A DNA stretch of 64,000 nt from Flavonifractor sp. An100. GTDB taxonomy: Bacteria > Bacillota > Clostridia > Oscillospirales > Oscillospiraceae. The notes under the pieces were generated by a model. The model saw only the letters and a list, made by a program, of their open reading frames with translations, searched no databases and was not told where the DNA came from. The position numbers and the translations under genes were made by a program. Every line of letters starts with the position of its first letter. The stretch's first letter is position 1. Positions 14,632-22,467 of the stretch are shown here, in pieces. The stretch lies in NCBI RefSeq assembly GCF_002161175.1, contig NZ_NFMA01000001.1, positions 186,001-250,000 of the forward strand, in the 5' to 3' direction.

Positions 14632-15783
14632 ATGAAAAAGATGATTGCTCTGCTGCTTTCCCTGTCCATGATGTTTGCTCTGGTCTCCTGTGGCTCTGGC
14701 GGCGCCTCCTCCAGCGAGGAAGCGGGCGGCTCCTCTTCCGCACAGGTCTCCGGCGGCGAAGACCTCACCTGGGGCCTGACCCCCTTTGAGACGAAACAGA
14801 CAGTCCGTCTGGGCTTTTTCACCGGCTCCCCTCTGTCCTATGGCTTCCTGTTTGCGGATAACCTGGGTGTGTTCGATGCGTTGAACATTGAGGTGGAGTA
14901 TGTCCCCTTCACTGGCGGTCCCGCTATGATGGAGGCCAACGCCGAGTGGGATATGGCTTCCTGCGGCGCCGGCGGCCTGGCGCTGGGTCTGTACGGCTAT
15001 GACTTCCCTCTGATTGACATCACCGACTATGAGGAGAACCTGGCTCTGTTCGTGCGTCCTGATTCTCCCATTGCCAAGGATCCCACCAACCCCGAGGTGT
15101 GGAAGGGCACCACTTGGGTCTATCCTGCCGGCACCACCGCTCAGGCCGTACTGGCCAGCGCTCTGCAGCAGCTGGGTCTGACCCTGAATGATATCACCAG
15201 CGTGAACATGGACAACGCGAATGCTCTGACCGGCTTTAACGGTGGCACCGGCGACGGCCTGGGCTGCTGGAACGCCATTGCCTTCTCCGCGGAAGACGCC
15301 GGCTACGTCCGTGTGGGCGATGCAGGCACCCTGGGCTTCACCGCTCCCTGCGGCACCTTCGTGCAGCCCGACTTTTTGGAGAACAACCTGGACCTGGTGA
15401 CCACTATGTGCATCGTCTTCCACAAGGCTGCCGAGTGGTGTTATGAGTCCGAGGAGAACATGGCTCAGGCTGCTCAGTGGTACCTGGATAACTGCGACGA
15501 AGAGGGCTTCCTGTGCAATGAGGATATTGCCCAGCGGACCATGGAGTGGTGGCGCAGCCCCACCGTGGACGAGTGGATTGAAATCTACACCACCTCTTCT
15601 CCCGACGACAAGGGCCTGTACACCAGCCGTGACCTGCTCCAGGCGGAGAAGGACGTTCTGGTCAGCGTAGACTTCTTTATCTCCGAGGGCAAGTATACCA
15701 ACGAGGACCGCGCTCGCTATTTGGACGATGCGCGCATTGATCCTACCGTCGCTCTGCGCGCCCAGGAGATGCTCGGCAAGTAA
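14632..15783 (+). CDS. NitT/TauT-type ABC transporter solute-binding lipoprotein
   Basis: A 383-residue lipoprotein with a signal peptide ending in LVSC (lipidated Cys20) and a Ser/Gly-rich tether (about 21-42). The mature domain resembles SsuA/NMT1-type binding proteins (TVRLGFFTGSPLSYGF, FADNLGVFDALNIEVEYV, and the GGP/AMMEANAEWDMA region). This family feeds importers for sulfonates, taurine, nitrate, thiamine precursors or aromatic acids; the ligand is not determinable. The ATG follows a purine-rich AAGAAGGAAGG site. Hairpins flank the gene on both sides, which fits higher expression of the binding protein than of the membrane parts encoded next. Confidence 0.92.
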   Translation: MKKMIALLLSLSMMFALVSCGSGGASSSEEAGGSSSAQVSGGEDLTWGLTPFETKQTVRLGFFTGSPLSYGFLFADNLGVFDALNIEVEYVPFTGGPAMMEANAEWDMASCGAGGLALGLYGYDFPLIDITDYEENLALFVRPDSPIAKDPTNPEVWKGTTWVYPAGTTAQAVLASALQQLGLTLNDITSVNMDNANALTGFNGGTGDGLGCWNAIAFSAEDAGYVRVGDAGTLGFTAPCGTFVQPDFLENNLDLVTTMCIVFHKAAEWCYESEENMAQAAQWYLDNCDEEGFLCNEDIAQRTMEWWRSPTVDEWIEIYTTSSPDDKGLYTSRDLLQAEKDVLVSVDFFISEGKYTNEDRARYLDDARIDPTVALRAQEMLGK

Positions 15784-15818
15784 AATCGATAGAAACTGAA
15801 GGGACACAACAGATACGG

Positions 15819-15849
15819 CTGCCCTCCCGCCTGGCGGGCGGGAGGGCAG
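15819..15849 (+). terminator. Partial terminator/attenuator between binding protein and permease genes
   Basis: A perfect 13-bp GC-rich stem (15819-15831 with 15837-15849, loop of 5) is followed by TTGTATTTT, a weak U tract. It should let only part of transcription continue into the permeases, and may protect the upstream mRNA from 3' decay. Confidence 0.65.
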
Positions 15850-15874
15850 TTGTATTTTGGGTAGGAAAGTAGGG

Positions 15875-16720
15875 ATGAATTTGAGCGAAAAAAAGACCCA
15901 GGCACTGACCAATGAAGAACGCGTCGCACTGGTACAACGGCAGAGAAGACAGCTGCGCAACCGCGATCTGGTCCTAGCCGTGTCGGGCGTTGTTCTGTTT
16001 TTTGTCATTTGGGAAGTGCTGTCGGTGACCAAGCTGGTGGACGCCAAGTACATCAGTGAGCCGGTACAGATTTTCCAGCTGTTTATCACCAAGCTCTCAG
16101 ACCCCAATCCGGATGGAGCGGTACTGGCGGTCAACATCTGGTCCAGTCTCCAGGTGGCCTTGTGCGGGTTTGGACTTGCGGTAGTTATTGGTGTGCCTCT
16201 GGGCTGGCTGATGGGATGGTATCGGGGCTTTGACAGCTTTATGCGCCCCATCTTTGAGATCATCCGCCCCATTCCTCCGGTCTCCTGGATTCCTCTGACC
16301 ATCGTATGGATGGGCATTGGATTGCAGGCCAAGGCGTTTATCGTGTTTTTTGCAGCCTTTGTTCCCTGCCTGATTAACTCCTATACTGGTATTCGGCAGA
16401 CGAAAGAAGTTCTGAAAAACGTGGGCAAGACCTTTGGCGCCTCCTATTTCACTGTGTTCTGGAAGGTGGGCATTCCCTCCTCTATGACCATGACCTTTGC
16501 TGGTATCAAGGTGGCCATCGGTAACGCGTGGGCTACTCTGGTGGCGGCTGAGATGCTGGCTTCCTCTAGCGGTCTGGGCTACATGATCCTGATGGGCCGC
16601 TCTTACGGCCGTGTGGATATCGTGATCCTGGGCATTGTGGTCATCGGTGTGATTGGCGTGATTATTACCGCCCTTATCAACCTGTTGGAAAATAAGATTT
16701 TGGGGTGGAAGAAGCTATGA
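15875..16720 (+). CDS. NitT/TauT-type ABC transporter permease 1
   Basis: A 281-residue inner-membrane permease of the binding-protein-dependent transport family, with about six membrane helices. The cytoplasmic EAA-like coupling loop is visible around KNVGKTFGASYFTVFWKVGIPSSM. ATG 15875 follows AGGAAAG by 5 bases; a TTG at 15857 would add six residues and is less likely. Its stop overlaps the next start (ATGA). Together with the second permease it would form a heterodimeric channel, which is less common in this family than a homodimer. Confidence 0.92.
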   Translation: MNLSEKKTQALTNEERVALVQRQRRQLRNRDLVLAVSGVVLFFVIWEVLSVTKLVDAKYISEPVQIFQLFITKLSDPNPDGAVLAVNIWSSLQVALCGFGLAVVIGVPLGWLMGWYRGFDSFMRPIFEIIRPIPPVSWIPLTIVWMGIGLQAKAFIVFFAAFVPCLINSYTGIRQTKEVLKNVGKTFGASYFTVFWKVGIPSSMTMTFAGIKVAIGNAWATLVAAEMLASSSGLGYMILMGRSYGRVDIVILGIVVIGVIGVIITALINLLENKILGWKKL

Positions 16721-17541
16721 GCAAGAAAAAGATCAATATTGAAAATATGAGCGCAGCGGAGATCCGCGAGCACCGCTTGAACATCCTCTATAAAGTGCTC
16801 CCCATTATCTCCATTCTGCTCCTGATCGGGCTCTGGCTTTTTGCTTCCAGCCTTAGCTCTGGATTTCCCTCTCCCGGGGATGTGTGGGAGCGTACCGTTC
16901 GTCTGTTTACCAAGCCGGTAAAAAAGATGAACCTGTTCGGCCATATCTTTGCCAGCCTGCAGCGCATTGGCTTGGCTCTGCTCTTTGACTGGACATTCGG
17001 CATCGCGTTTGGTATTCTGATCGGGTGGAACCGAAAGGCAAAGGCCTTCTTCACCCCCATGTTCAACGCCTTCCGTGCGGTGCCCCCTCTGGCATGGATT
17101 CCTCTGATCACGCTGTGGTTCGGCATTGGCGAGTTCCCCAAGGTGCTGATCGTTATTTTTGGCTCTCTGGCCTCTATCGTGGTGAATGTCCAGGCGGGCA
17201 TGAGCAACGTGGAGCAAATCTACTTAAATGTTGGCACGGTGTTTAACACCAATTCCCGTCAGCAGCTGTTTAAAATTGCGATTCCCTCCGCTTTGGATGC
17301 CATTTTTGCCGGCGTGCGGACCTCCACCAGCGCGGCCTGGATGGTGGTGCTGGCGGCTGAGATGCTGGGCGCGGATTCCGGCGTCGGTTTCCTCATTTCC
17401 CGCGGTATGGACTCCATGGATATGCCCCTGGTGCTGACTAGCATGATCTCCATTGGCATCGTGGGAGCCCTCCTGGCCATCATCACGCAGTATGCAGAAA
17501 GGTTGATTTGTCCATGGACGAGAAGAAAAAAGTCATTCTGA
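16717..17541 (+). CDS. NitT/TauT-type ABC transporter permease 2
   Basis: A 274-residue permease, homologous to but clearly different from the preceding one, again with about six membrane helices ([20 protein letters not shown] first). The coupling loop is near [24 protein letters not shown]. The start at ATG 16717 overlaps the previous stop by 4 bases, so the two permeases are translationally coupled and probably made in equal amounts. Its 3' end overlaps the first ATPase gene by 28 bases. Confidence 0.92.
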   Translation: MSKKKINIENMSAAEIREHRLNILYKVLPIISILLLIGLWLFASSLSSGFPSPGDVWERTVRLFTKPVKKMNLFGHIFASLQRIGLALLFDWTFGIAFGILIGWNRKAKAFFTPMFNAFRAVPPLAWIPLITLWFGIGEFPKVLIVIFGSLASIVVNVQAGMSNVEQIYLNVGTVFNTNSRQQLFKIAIPSALDAIFAGVRTSTSAAWMVVLAAEMLGADSGVGFLISRGMDSMDMPLVLTSMISIGIVGALLAIITQYAERLICPWTRRKKSF

Positions 17542-18281
17542 AATTGGAACATATTTCACAGAGCTATGTTGTGAACAGCCAGGTGAAGGACGCAGTTGAA
17601 GATGTCTCGCTGGAAGTATATGACAACGAGTTTCTCGTGATTTTGGGCCCCGGCCACTGCGGAAAGACGGTTTTAATGAATATTATTGCCGGGTTGGAGA
17701 AGCCGGTGGGCGGAGCAGTTTATTTGGACGGCGAGCAGGTAGAGGGCAGCGACAAGCGGATTGGCATGGTGTTCCAGTCCCTGGCCCTCATGCCCTGGAA
17801 GACGGTTATGGCCAATGTGGAGTTTGGACCGGAGGTAGCCGGCGTTCCCAAGGAGGAGCGCAGAAAGACGGCCCAGAAGTACATTGACCTGGTGGGGCTG
17901 AAGGGCTTTGAGAAGTCCTATCCCCATGAGCTGTCCGGCGGTATGAAGCAGCGCGTGGGCATTGCCCGGGCCTACACCAATAACCCGGAGATCCTCCTGA
18001 TGGATGAGCCCTTCGGTCAGTTGGACGCCCAGACCCGGTATGCCATGGAGGAAGAGGTGCTGCGGATCTGGGAGAAGGAGAAGCGGACCATTATCTTCGT
18101 GACCAACAACATTGAGGAAGCGGTCTACCTTGGCGACCGGATTGTTCTGCTGAGCAATTGTCCGGCCAAGGTGAAGGAGATTTATGATCTGAAAAACCTG
18201 GCCCGGCCGCGGAACACAACCGATCCTGAGTTCTTGCGTATCCGTACCGAGATCTCGGATAATACCGACCTGGCGCTGTGA
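17514..18281 (+). CDS. NitT/TauT-type ABC transporter ATPase 1
   Basis: A 255-residue cytoplasmic ATPase. Walker A is GPGHCGKT (residues 45-52), the Q-loop is [10 protein letters not shown], the signature motif LSGGMKQRV is canonical, and Walker B is [12 protein letters not shown]. Valine follows the GKT where Ser/Thr is usual, a small deviation. The start is ATG 17514, with GAAAGG 11 bases upstream, overlapping the permease gene. It should pair with the second ATPase, whose signature motif is degenerate. Confidence 0.93.
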   Translation: MDEKKKVILKLEHISQSYVVNSQVKDAVEDVSLEVYDNEFLVILGPGHCGKTVLMNIIAGLEKPVGGAVYLDGEQVEGSDKRIGMVFQSLALMPWKTVMANVEFGPEVAGVPKEERRKTAQKYIDLVGLKGFEKSYPHELSGGMKQRVGIARAYTNNPEILLMDEPFGQLDAQTRYAMEEEVLRIWEKEKRTIIFVTNNIEEAVYLGDRIVLLSNCPAKVKEIYDLKNLARPRNTTDPEFLRIRTEISDNTDLAL

Positions 18282-18293
18282 TGGAGGTGCCCT

Positions 18294-19052
18294 ATGAGTA
18301 ACACAGTAAACAAGGACGAGAATAAGGTCCGAGTCGAGCACTTAACCAAGTTTTTTGGGGACCTCCACGTGTTGGATGACGTTTCCTTTAACATCAAAAA
18401 GGGCGAATTTCTGTGTGTTGTCGGTCCGACCGGCTGCGGAAAGACCACCTTTTTGAACCTGCTGACCCGGATCTACATGCCCACCAAGGGCGAGCTGTAC
18501 ATTGATAACGAGCCTGCCGATCCCAAGAAGCACAACCTGGCAGTGGTGTTCCAGGAGCCCTCCTCCATGCCTTGGCTGACGGTAGAACAGAACCTGCGTT
18601 TTGGAATGGAGATTAAGCACCTGCCCAAGCACGAGATTGACAAGCGGGTAGAGAACATTATCAACCTGCTGGGCCTGCAGGAGTTCCGGAACCAGTATCC
18701 CCACCAGCTGTCTATCAGTACAGCCCAGCGTATCATCATCGGACGGGCCTTTGCCATGCAGCCCGACCTGCTGTTGATGGATGAGCCTTACGGCCAGATG
18801 GACATTAAGCTGCGCTTCTATTTGGAGGACGAGGTCATCCGTCTTTGGCGTGAGATGGGCACCACGGTGGTGTTCATTACCCACAACATCGAGGAGGCCG
18901 TATATCTGGCAGAGCGGGTGCTCATCCTGACCAACAAGCCGGCCAAGATTAAGGAGGAGGTCAAAATTGACCTGCCCCGGCCCCGTGACGTCAGCTCTCC
19001 GGAATTTATCGAGATCCGTAATCACATCACCGATCAAATTAAGTGGTGGTAA
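18294..19052 (+). CDS. NitT/TauT-type ABC transporter ATPase 2, degenerate signature motif
   Basis: A 252-residue ATPase with an intact Walker A (GPTGCGKT, 44-51), Q-loop (VFQEPSSMPW), Walker B (LLLMDEPYGQMD) and H-loop (FITHNIEEA). The signature motif is changed: residues 139-143 read LSIST in place of LSGGQ, losing the paired glycines that contact ATP gamma-phosphate. In a heterodimer this would leave one consensus and one degenerate ATP site, as in asymmetric ABC transporters. It starts 12 bases after ATPase 1 behind GGAGG and is the last gene before the terminator at 19078-19108. Confidence 0.92.
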   Translation: MSNTVNKDENKVRVEHLTKFFGDLHVLDDVSFNIKKGEFLCVVGPTGCGKTTFLNLLTRIYMPTKGELYIDNEPADPKKHNLAVVFQEPSSMPWLTVEQNLRFGMEIKHLPKHEIDKRVENIINLLGLQEFRNQYPHQLSISTAQRIIIGRAFAMQPDLLLMDEPYGQMDIKLRFYLEDEVIRLWREMGTTVVFITHNIEEAVYLAERVLILTNKPAKIKEEVKIDLPRPRDVSSPEFIEIRNHITDQIKWW

Positions 19053-19077
19053 TCACCGCGTTCAAAAGAAAAAGGAA

Positions 19078-19108
19078 TGCTGCCGGCTTGGGCCGGCAGC
19101 ACCTTTTT
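19078..19108 (+). terminator. Terminator after the ABC importer operon
   Basis: A perfect 10-bp stem (19078-19087 with 19092-19101, loop TTGG) followed by CC and five T residues. It separates the importer genes from the TauE-like gene, though partial read-through is possible because no clear promoter lies in between. Confidence 0.85.
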
Positions 19109-19135
19109 CTGTAAATGAGACAGGGAGGGATCCTC

Positions 19136-19855
19136 ATGCTGTTAGGAGTAACGGCAGTGAATTTCGCCTCGGCCTTTTTCCAGGCTAGCAGTGGGTTTGG
19201 GTATGCGCTGATTGCCATGGCCATCATGCCCCAGTTTTTGCCCATGCGGGACTGCTCCGCTATTTCGGCGGTGACAGTGGTGGTCATCGGCCTACAGATG
19301 AGCTTGACGCTGCGAAAGCATTTGAAACTGAGAATTGTGCTGCTGCCCATCCTGTGCTGCATGCTTACCATCAATGTGGGACTTTATATTCTGATGCACT
19401 TTGATGAGTTTACCCTGCGGCTGATTTTGGCGGGGCTGCTGTTTTTGGTGACCGGCATCTTCTTTTATTGCCGCAAGCGTCAGATCGTCATACCCAACCG
19501 CTGGTACAGCGCGGCCATCGCCGGGCTGGTAACGGGGCTGTCCACAGGGATGTTCAACATTGTGGGCCCCTTCCTGCTGATTTATTATATGAATGTGTGC
19601 GAGGACACCCTGACCATGAAGGCGAGCTTGGAATTTAGCTTTCTGTTGGCGGGACTGTACTCCATGATCATGCATATCTCATACGGGAATATTCGCCTGG
19701 AGCTGCTTCCTGCCCTGACCTGCTCCGCTGTTGCGGCAATCATGGCGGGAATCATCGGCCTGCGGGTCTATCAAAAGATCAATAAGGATAAAATCGCACT
19801 GATGGCGTATATTTTGCTGCCCATTATGGCAGTGTCTCTGATTGTCAACGGCTAA
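19136..19855 (+). CDS. TauE/SafE-family sulfite/organoanion exporter
   Basis: A 239-residue membrane protein with about seven to eight hydrophobic helices and the family's N-terminal ASAFFQASSGFGYAL and second-half GLVTGLSTGMFNIVGP repeats. TauE/SafE proteins export sulfite, sulfoacetate and related anions and often accompany sulfonate catabolism. The start is ATG 19136 behind GGGAGGG; an upstream ATG at 19115 lies against the terminator and has no ribosome binding site. Its place directly after a NitT/TauT importer is the main hint that the imported compound could be an organosulfonate. That link is inference. Confidence 0.85.
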   Translation: MLLGVTAVNFASAFFQASSGFGYALIAMAIMPQFLPMRDCSAISAVTVVVIGLQMSLTLRKHLKLRIVLLPILCCMLTINVGLYILMHFDEFTLRLILAGLLFLVTGIFFYCRKRQIVIPNRWYSAAIAGLVTGLSTGMFNIVGPFLLIYYMNVCEDTLTMKASLEFSFLLAGLYSMIMHISYGNIRLELLPALTCSAVAAIMAGIIGLRVYQKINKDKIALMAYILLPIMAVSLIVNG

Positions 19856-19869
19856 GGGAGGGAAGAAAG

Positions 19870-20289
19870 ATGCGGGATCTGTTGGTCCTGATCGGTCTTG
19901 CCATAGGGGTAGGACTGATGGGAATGGGACTGGGGCGCAGTATCCGGTACGGGCGACGAAGGGCCGCTTGTACCAGCCGGACCATTGGCCATGTGGCAGA
20001 GGTTCTGGAGGAGCGGAGCCTTCTGTATTGGCCGGACCAGCTGCGGAAGGTCCCGGTTATCTGCTTTTCTCCTGAGGGGAGTGGAGGGATGGTAACCACA
20101 GCTACCCTGTATGCCGACAGCAACCTGGGGCGGCTGAATCAGGGGCAGCAGGTGGAAGTTCGTTATTCCCCCCGTCAGCCGGAATGCTGTCTGATTGCGG
20201 GCTGGGATGAGGCATATGTCCGCACGGCACTGGCCCAAATCCTGGTGGGAGCGGTGATCTTGATTCTCACCCTTCGTTCCCTGGGATGA
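19870..20289 (+). CDS. Small DUF3592-like membrane protein
   Basis: A 139-residue protein with an N-terminal hydrophobic helix (about 4-24) with a Gly-rich face, a soluble beta-rich middle (VPVICFSPEGSG, LNQGQQVEVRYSP) and a second helix at the C terminus (about 117-136). This helix-domain-helix plan with a GQQVEVRYSP element matches DUF3592-type membrane proteins of unknown role. It starts 14 bases after the TauE-like stop behind GGGAGGGAAG, so the two are probably co-transcribed. A terminator follows at 20317-20355. Confidence 0.75.
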   Translation: MRDLLVLIGLAIGVGLMGMGLGRSIRYGRRRAACTSRTIGHVAEVLEERSLLYWPDQLRKVPVICFSPEGSGGMVTTATLYADSNLGRLNQGQQVEVRYSPRQPECCLIAGWDEAYVRTALAQILVGAVILILTLRSLG

Positions 20290-20316
20290 GGACGGTAAAA
20301 CAACATGAAGATTGCG

Positions 20317-20355
20317 GCAGCGGCTGGAACTTACCGTTCCGGCCGCTGCTTTTTT
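20317..20355 (+). terminator. Terminator after the DUF3592-like gene
   Basis: A 14-bp stem with one U.G wobble (20317-20330 with 20336-20349, loop TTACC) followed by six T residues. It ends directly before the stop codon of the convergent ferredoxin gene. Confidence 0.88.
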
Positions 20356-20356
20356 G

Positions 20357-20542
20357 TCAGGGATTCACTTCAATGGCGGCGGCGGGACAGCTTTCCGCGG
20401 CCTCCCGGACCTGGGACTCCTGCTCGGGGAAAATTTCGTCCCGGGCAGCGGCCACACCTTCATCGGTCATGGTGAAGACGCCGGAACAGATACCGGCGCA
20501 CAGGCCGCAGCCGACGCAGCTCTCGTTGACATGAGCGGTCAT
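20357..20542 (-). CDS. Single-cluster [4Fe-4S] ferredoxin
   Basis: A 61-residue ferredoxin, a soluble low-potential electron carrier. The cluster ligands are Cys9, Cys12 and Cys15 (CVGCGLC) with Cys52 of the C-terminal SCP motif. An extra Cys19 occupies the position that forms a structural disulfide in Thermotoga-type ferredoxins, but no partner cysteine is present. The start is ATG 20542 behind AAGGAGGAG. It lies 53 bases downstream of the serpin gene on the same strand with no terminator or clear promoter between, so they may share a transcript, though no functional link is evident. Confidence 0.93.
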   Translation of the reverse strand: MTAHVNESCVGCGLCAGICSGVFTMTDEGVAAARDEIFPEQESQVREAAESCPAAAIEVNP

Positions 20543-20595
20543 ACAACGCTCCTCCTTCTATTGGTTTTGGAGTAGTATGCCACTGGTTTCTTTCC

Positions 20596-21849
20596 TTATT
20601 CAAAGGTGCCGATAAACAGGGGGGCGCCGTTTTGAAGATCAACAATTCCGTAGAGGAAGGGGCGGTCAAAGACCAAGGTGATTCCCTCCTCGGCGGGCGC
20701 GGCGGACCCGCTGGCAGCCACCACCGTGGCGGCGGCCGCCTCAGTGCCCTTTTCATTCACTTTGATTTTGGTGGCGTGGATCACCTGAGACAGGTAGTAG
20801 CCCTCCTCCAGGTCTCCCATCCGGGAAAAGTCAGCCACGCCGGGGAGGAAAGCGTCTTCCAGCCCCAGCTGGGAGAGAGCGTCGCACAGGTCGCCGCCCC
20901 ATTCAGCCTCGAATTTCGGAAGGCCCAGGTGGAAAAACTGGGTGTCGGTCTGCTGGGACAGCAGCGCGGCAAAATCTACTCCCTCCAGCGTGCTCAGCCA
21001 GCTGTCCAAATCCTGATCGGGGAGGAGAGCGAAAAAGCCCAGCCGTCCATCATCATAGGGCAGAACGGCGCCCTGAACCCCTTCTCCCTGGATGTAAGGG
21101 AACGTGCAAAAACCGGTGTTCAAAAAGTCCATGTCCTCTGTTTGCCCATTCTCAAAGGTAAAGGTCCGTTCATGGGTGCTATTGGGGTCGAATTTCTGCG
21201 CCCAGGTGTTTTTTAAATAGAGGGCGTTGACCAGCAGGGCGGCGGTGCTCTCCTGGAAGGGTTGGGAGATGATCTGGGGAATCATGTTGTTGGTGTGCTC
21301 CGACACCCAGCCGTTGAGGGCAGGCACAATACCGGAGGCAGACAGGTCCTCCTGGAAGATCTGGGCGTCAAAGATACCGGCACACCGGCCAATAAATTCC
21401 TCAGAGATTTGTCCGTCCGGGTCGGCCCATACGCTGTTGGCAATGGAACACTGGGTAGAGCCGCCCAGGAGATTTTGGTAGATGGAGAGAAGGGCATGGC
21501 AGGCCACGTTGATGGCTTCCAGGCTAGTATCCCCTCCCAGTACCTGTTCAAATTGGCTTAGAGTATTGTGATCTGCTCCGTTTGCCGCCATGGCCAGGGC
21601 CAAGGAGACGGAGAGAGGGGAAATGAGGGTGTCCGTGCCCTCCTGACGGACATTTTTCAGCAATTCCATCCCAAAGGAAGAGAGGGCGGCGTAGACTTCG
21701 GTGGCTTCCGGGTCGTACTGCACCAGCTGTTCCTGGGATAGGGGGATTGGCTGTGCGGAGAGAGGCTGGGCGGTAGAGGGGGTGGTGCAGCCGGAGAGGG
21801 AAGCGAGGGCCAGAGCGCAGGTCAGGGAAAGAGCAAGCATCCGTTTCAT
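20596..21849 (-). CDS. Serpin-family lipoprotein (serine protease inhibitor)
   Basis: A 417-residue serpin with a lipoprotein signal ending in LASLSGC (lipidated Cys21), so it should sit on the outer face of the membrane. Serpin landmarks include DTLISPLSVSLALAMAANGA near the N terminus, the shutter segment ANSVWADP, TAALLVNALYLKNTW, and the C-terminal FDRPFLYGIVD. The reactive-centre hinge is of the inhibitory type: Glu366-Lys-Gly-Thr-Glu followed by four alanines. By alignment the scissile bond would be about Ser382-Ala383, a small P1 residue suited to elastase- or subtilisin-like proteases. The start is ATG 21849 behind TAGGAGG; the open frame upstream is not coding. Serpins of gut bacteria can block host neutrophil elastase (siropins, bifidobacterial serpin); the target here is unknown. 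Confidence 0.93.
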   Translation of the reverse strand: MKRMLALSLTCALALASLSGCTTPSTAQPLSAQPIPLSQEQLVQYDPEATEVYAALSSFGMELLKNVRQEGTDTLISPLSVSLALAMAANGADHNTLSQFEQVLGGDTSLEAINVACHALLSIYQNLLGGSTQCSIANSVWADPDGQISEEFIGRCAGIFDAQIFQEDLSASGIVPALNGWVSEHTNNMIPQIISQPFQESTAALLVNALYLKNTWAQKFDPNSTHERTFTFENGQTEDMDFLNTGFCTFPYIQGEGVQGAVLPYDDGRLGFFALLPDQDLDSWLSTLEGVDFAALLSQQTDTQFFHLGLPKFEAEWGGDLCDALSQLGLEDAFLPGVADFSRMGDLEEGYYLSQVIHATKIKVNEKGTEAAAATVVAASGSAAPAEEGITLVFDRPFLYGIVDLQNGAPLFIGTFE

Positions 21850-22024
21850 AGTAAAACCTCCTATTTGATCAGTCAGTAAGACGGGGGAGAGCTTCCTTTG
21901 TCTATCCAGACGGAAAATAGAAAAGAGGGTTGCGCTGGAATGGAAAAAATTTGTCTCTTGTGTCTCCTTGGCAAAAAAACGGGGGAGTGGTGGAAAACTT
22001 TGTGGATTTCTTTCCAATTCCTCC

Positions 22025-22053
22025 TTGACGGCCGGAATCCAACATGGTATAAT
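22025..22053 (+). promoter_or_regulatory. Promoter of the L7Ae-like/rpsL transcript
   Basis: TTGACG (22025-22030), 17-base spacer, TATAAT (22048-22053). The leader to the ATG at 22137 is about 75 bases. This promoter replaces read-through from rpoC, which is terminated 13 kb upstream. Confidence 0.82.
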
Positions 22054-22136
22054 TTCAACTTGCGGTGGTAGGGGCCTTGCGCCCTTTTACCCGATGAAAC
22101 ACCCCAGGTATTCAGGGGGCGAGGAGGGCGCCGAAG

Positions 22137-22376
22137 ATGATCACAGAATTGCAGACCACACAAAAGGTGGTTGGCACCAAGCAGGCCAAGCGGGCCCTCA
22201 ATGACGGACGGGCCAAAAAGCTGTTTTTGGCTGCTGACGCCGACCCCCGAGTCACCGAGCCGCTGGAGCGGCTGGCCAAAGAAAAAGGGGTCCCGGTGGA
22301 GGAGATCTCCGCCATGAAGGAGCTGGGTGCCGCCTGTGGCATCGCCGTGGGAAGCGCGGCAGCGGCCCTTCTATAA
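22137..22376 (+). CDS. L7Ae/L30e-family ribosomal-type protein (YbxF-like)
   Basis: A 79-residue RNA-binding protein of the L7Ae/L30e/Gadd45 fold (VVGTKQAKRALNDGRAKKLFLAADA, followed by ACGIAVGSAAAALL). Bacillus YbxF, normally encoded between rpoC and rpsL, binds kink-turn RNA and associates with ribosomes. Here it still precedes rpsL but is separated from rpoC. ATG 22137 follows GAGGAGGGC. A weak 8-bp hairpin with one wobble (22393-22400 with 22407-22414) and a TAAAATATAT stretch lie between it and rpsL. Confidence 0.9.
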   Translation: MITELQTTQKVVGTKQAKRALNDGRAKKLFLAADADPRVTEPLERLAKEKGVPVEEISAMKELGAACGIAVGSAAAALL

Positions 22377-22467
22377 AAATTTGGTTTTAATGGAATAGGA
22401 ATCCACCTGTTCCGTTAAAATATATATCATGCCCCACAGGGGCAGCTTTTCAGAAAGGAGGAAAATC

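Noticed and set aside
20357-20542. Two-cluster clostridial ferredoxin
   Set aside because: Only one CxxCxxC motif and one CP cysteine are present in 61 residues, so a single [4Fe-4S] cluster is predicted.
8741-22136. Mobile element or genomic island carrying the 13-kb block
   Set aside because: No transposase, integrase, tRNA target, direct or inverted flanking repeats were seen; the block is described as accessory only.
22391-22414. Terminator between the L7Ae-like gene and rpsL
   Set aside because: The small stem with a wobble pair is not followed by a U run, and rpsL has no clear separate promoter, so read-through is expected.
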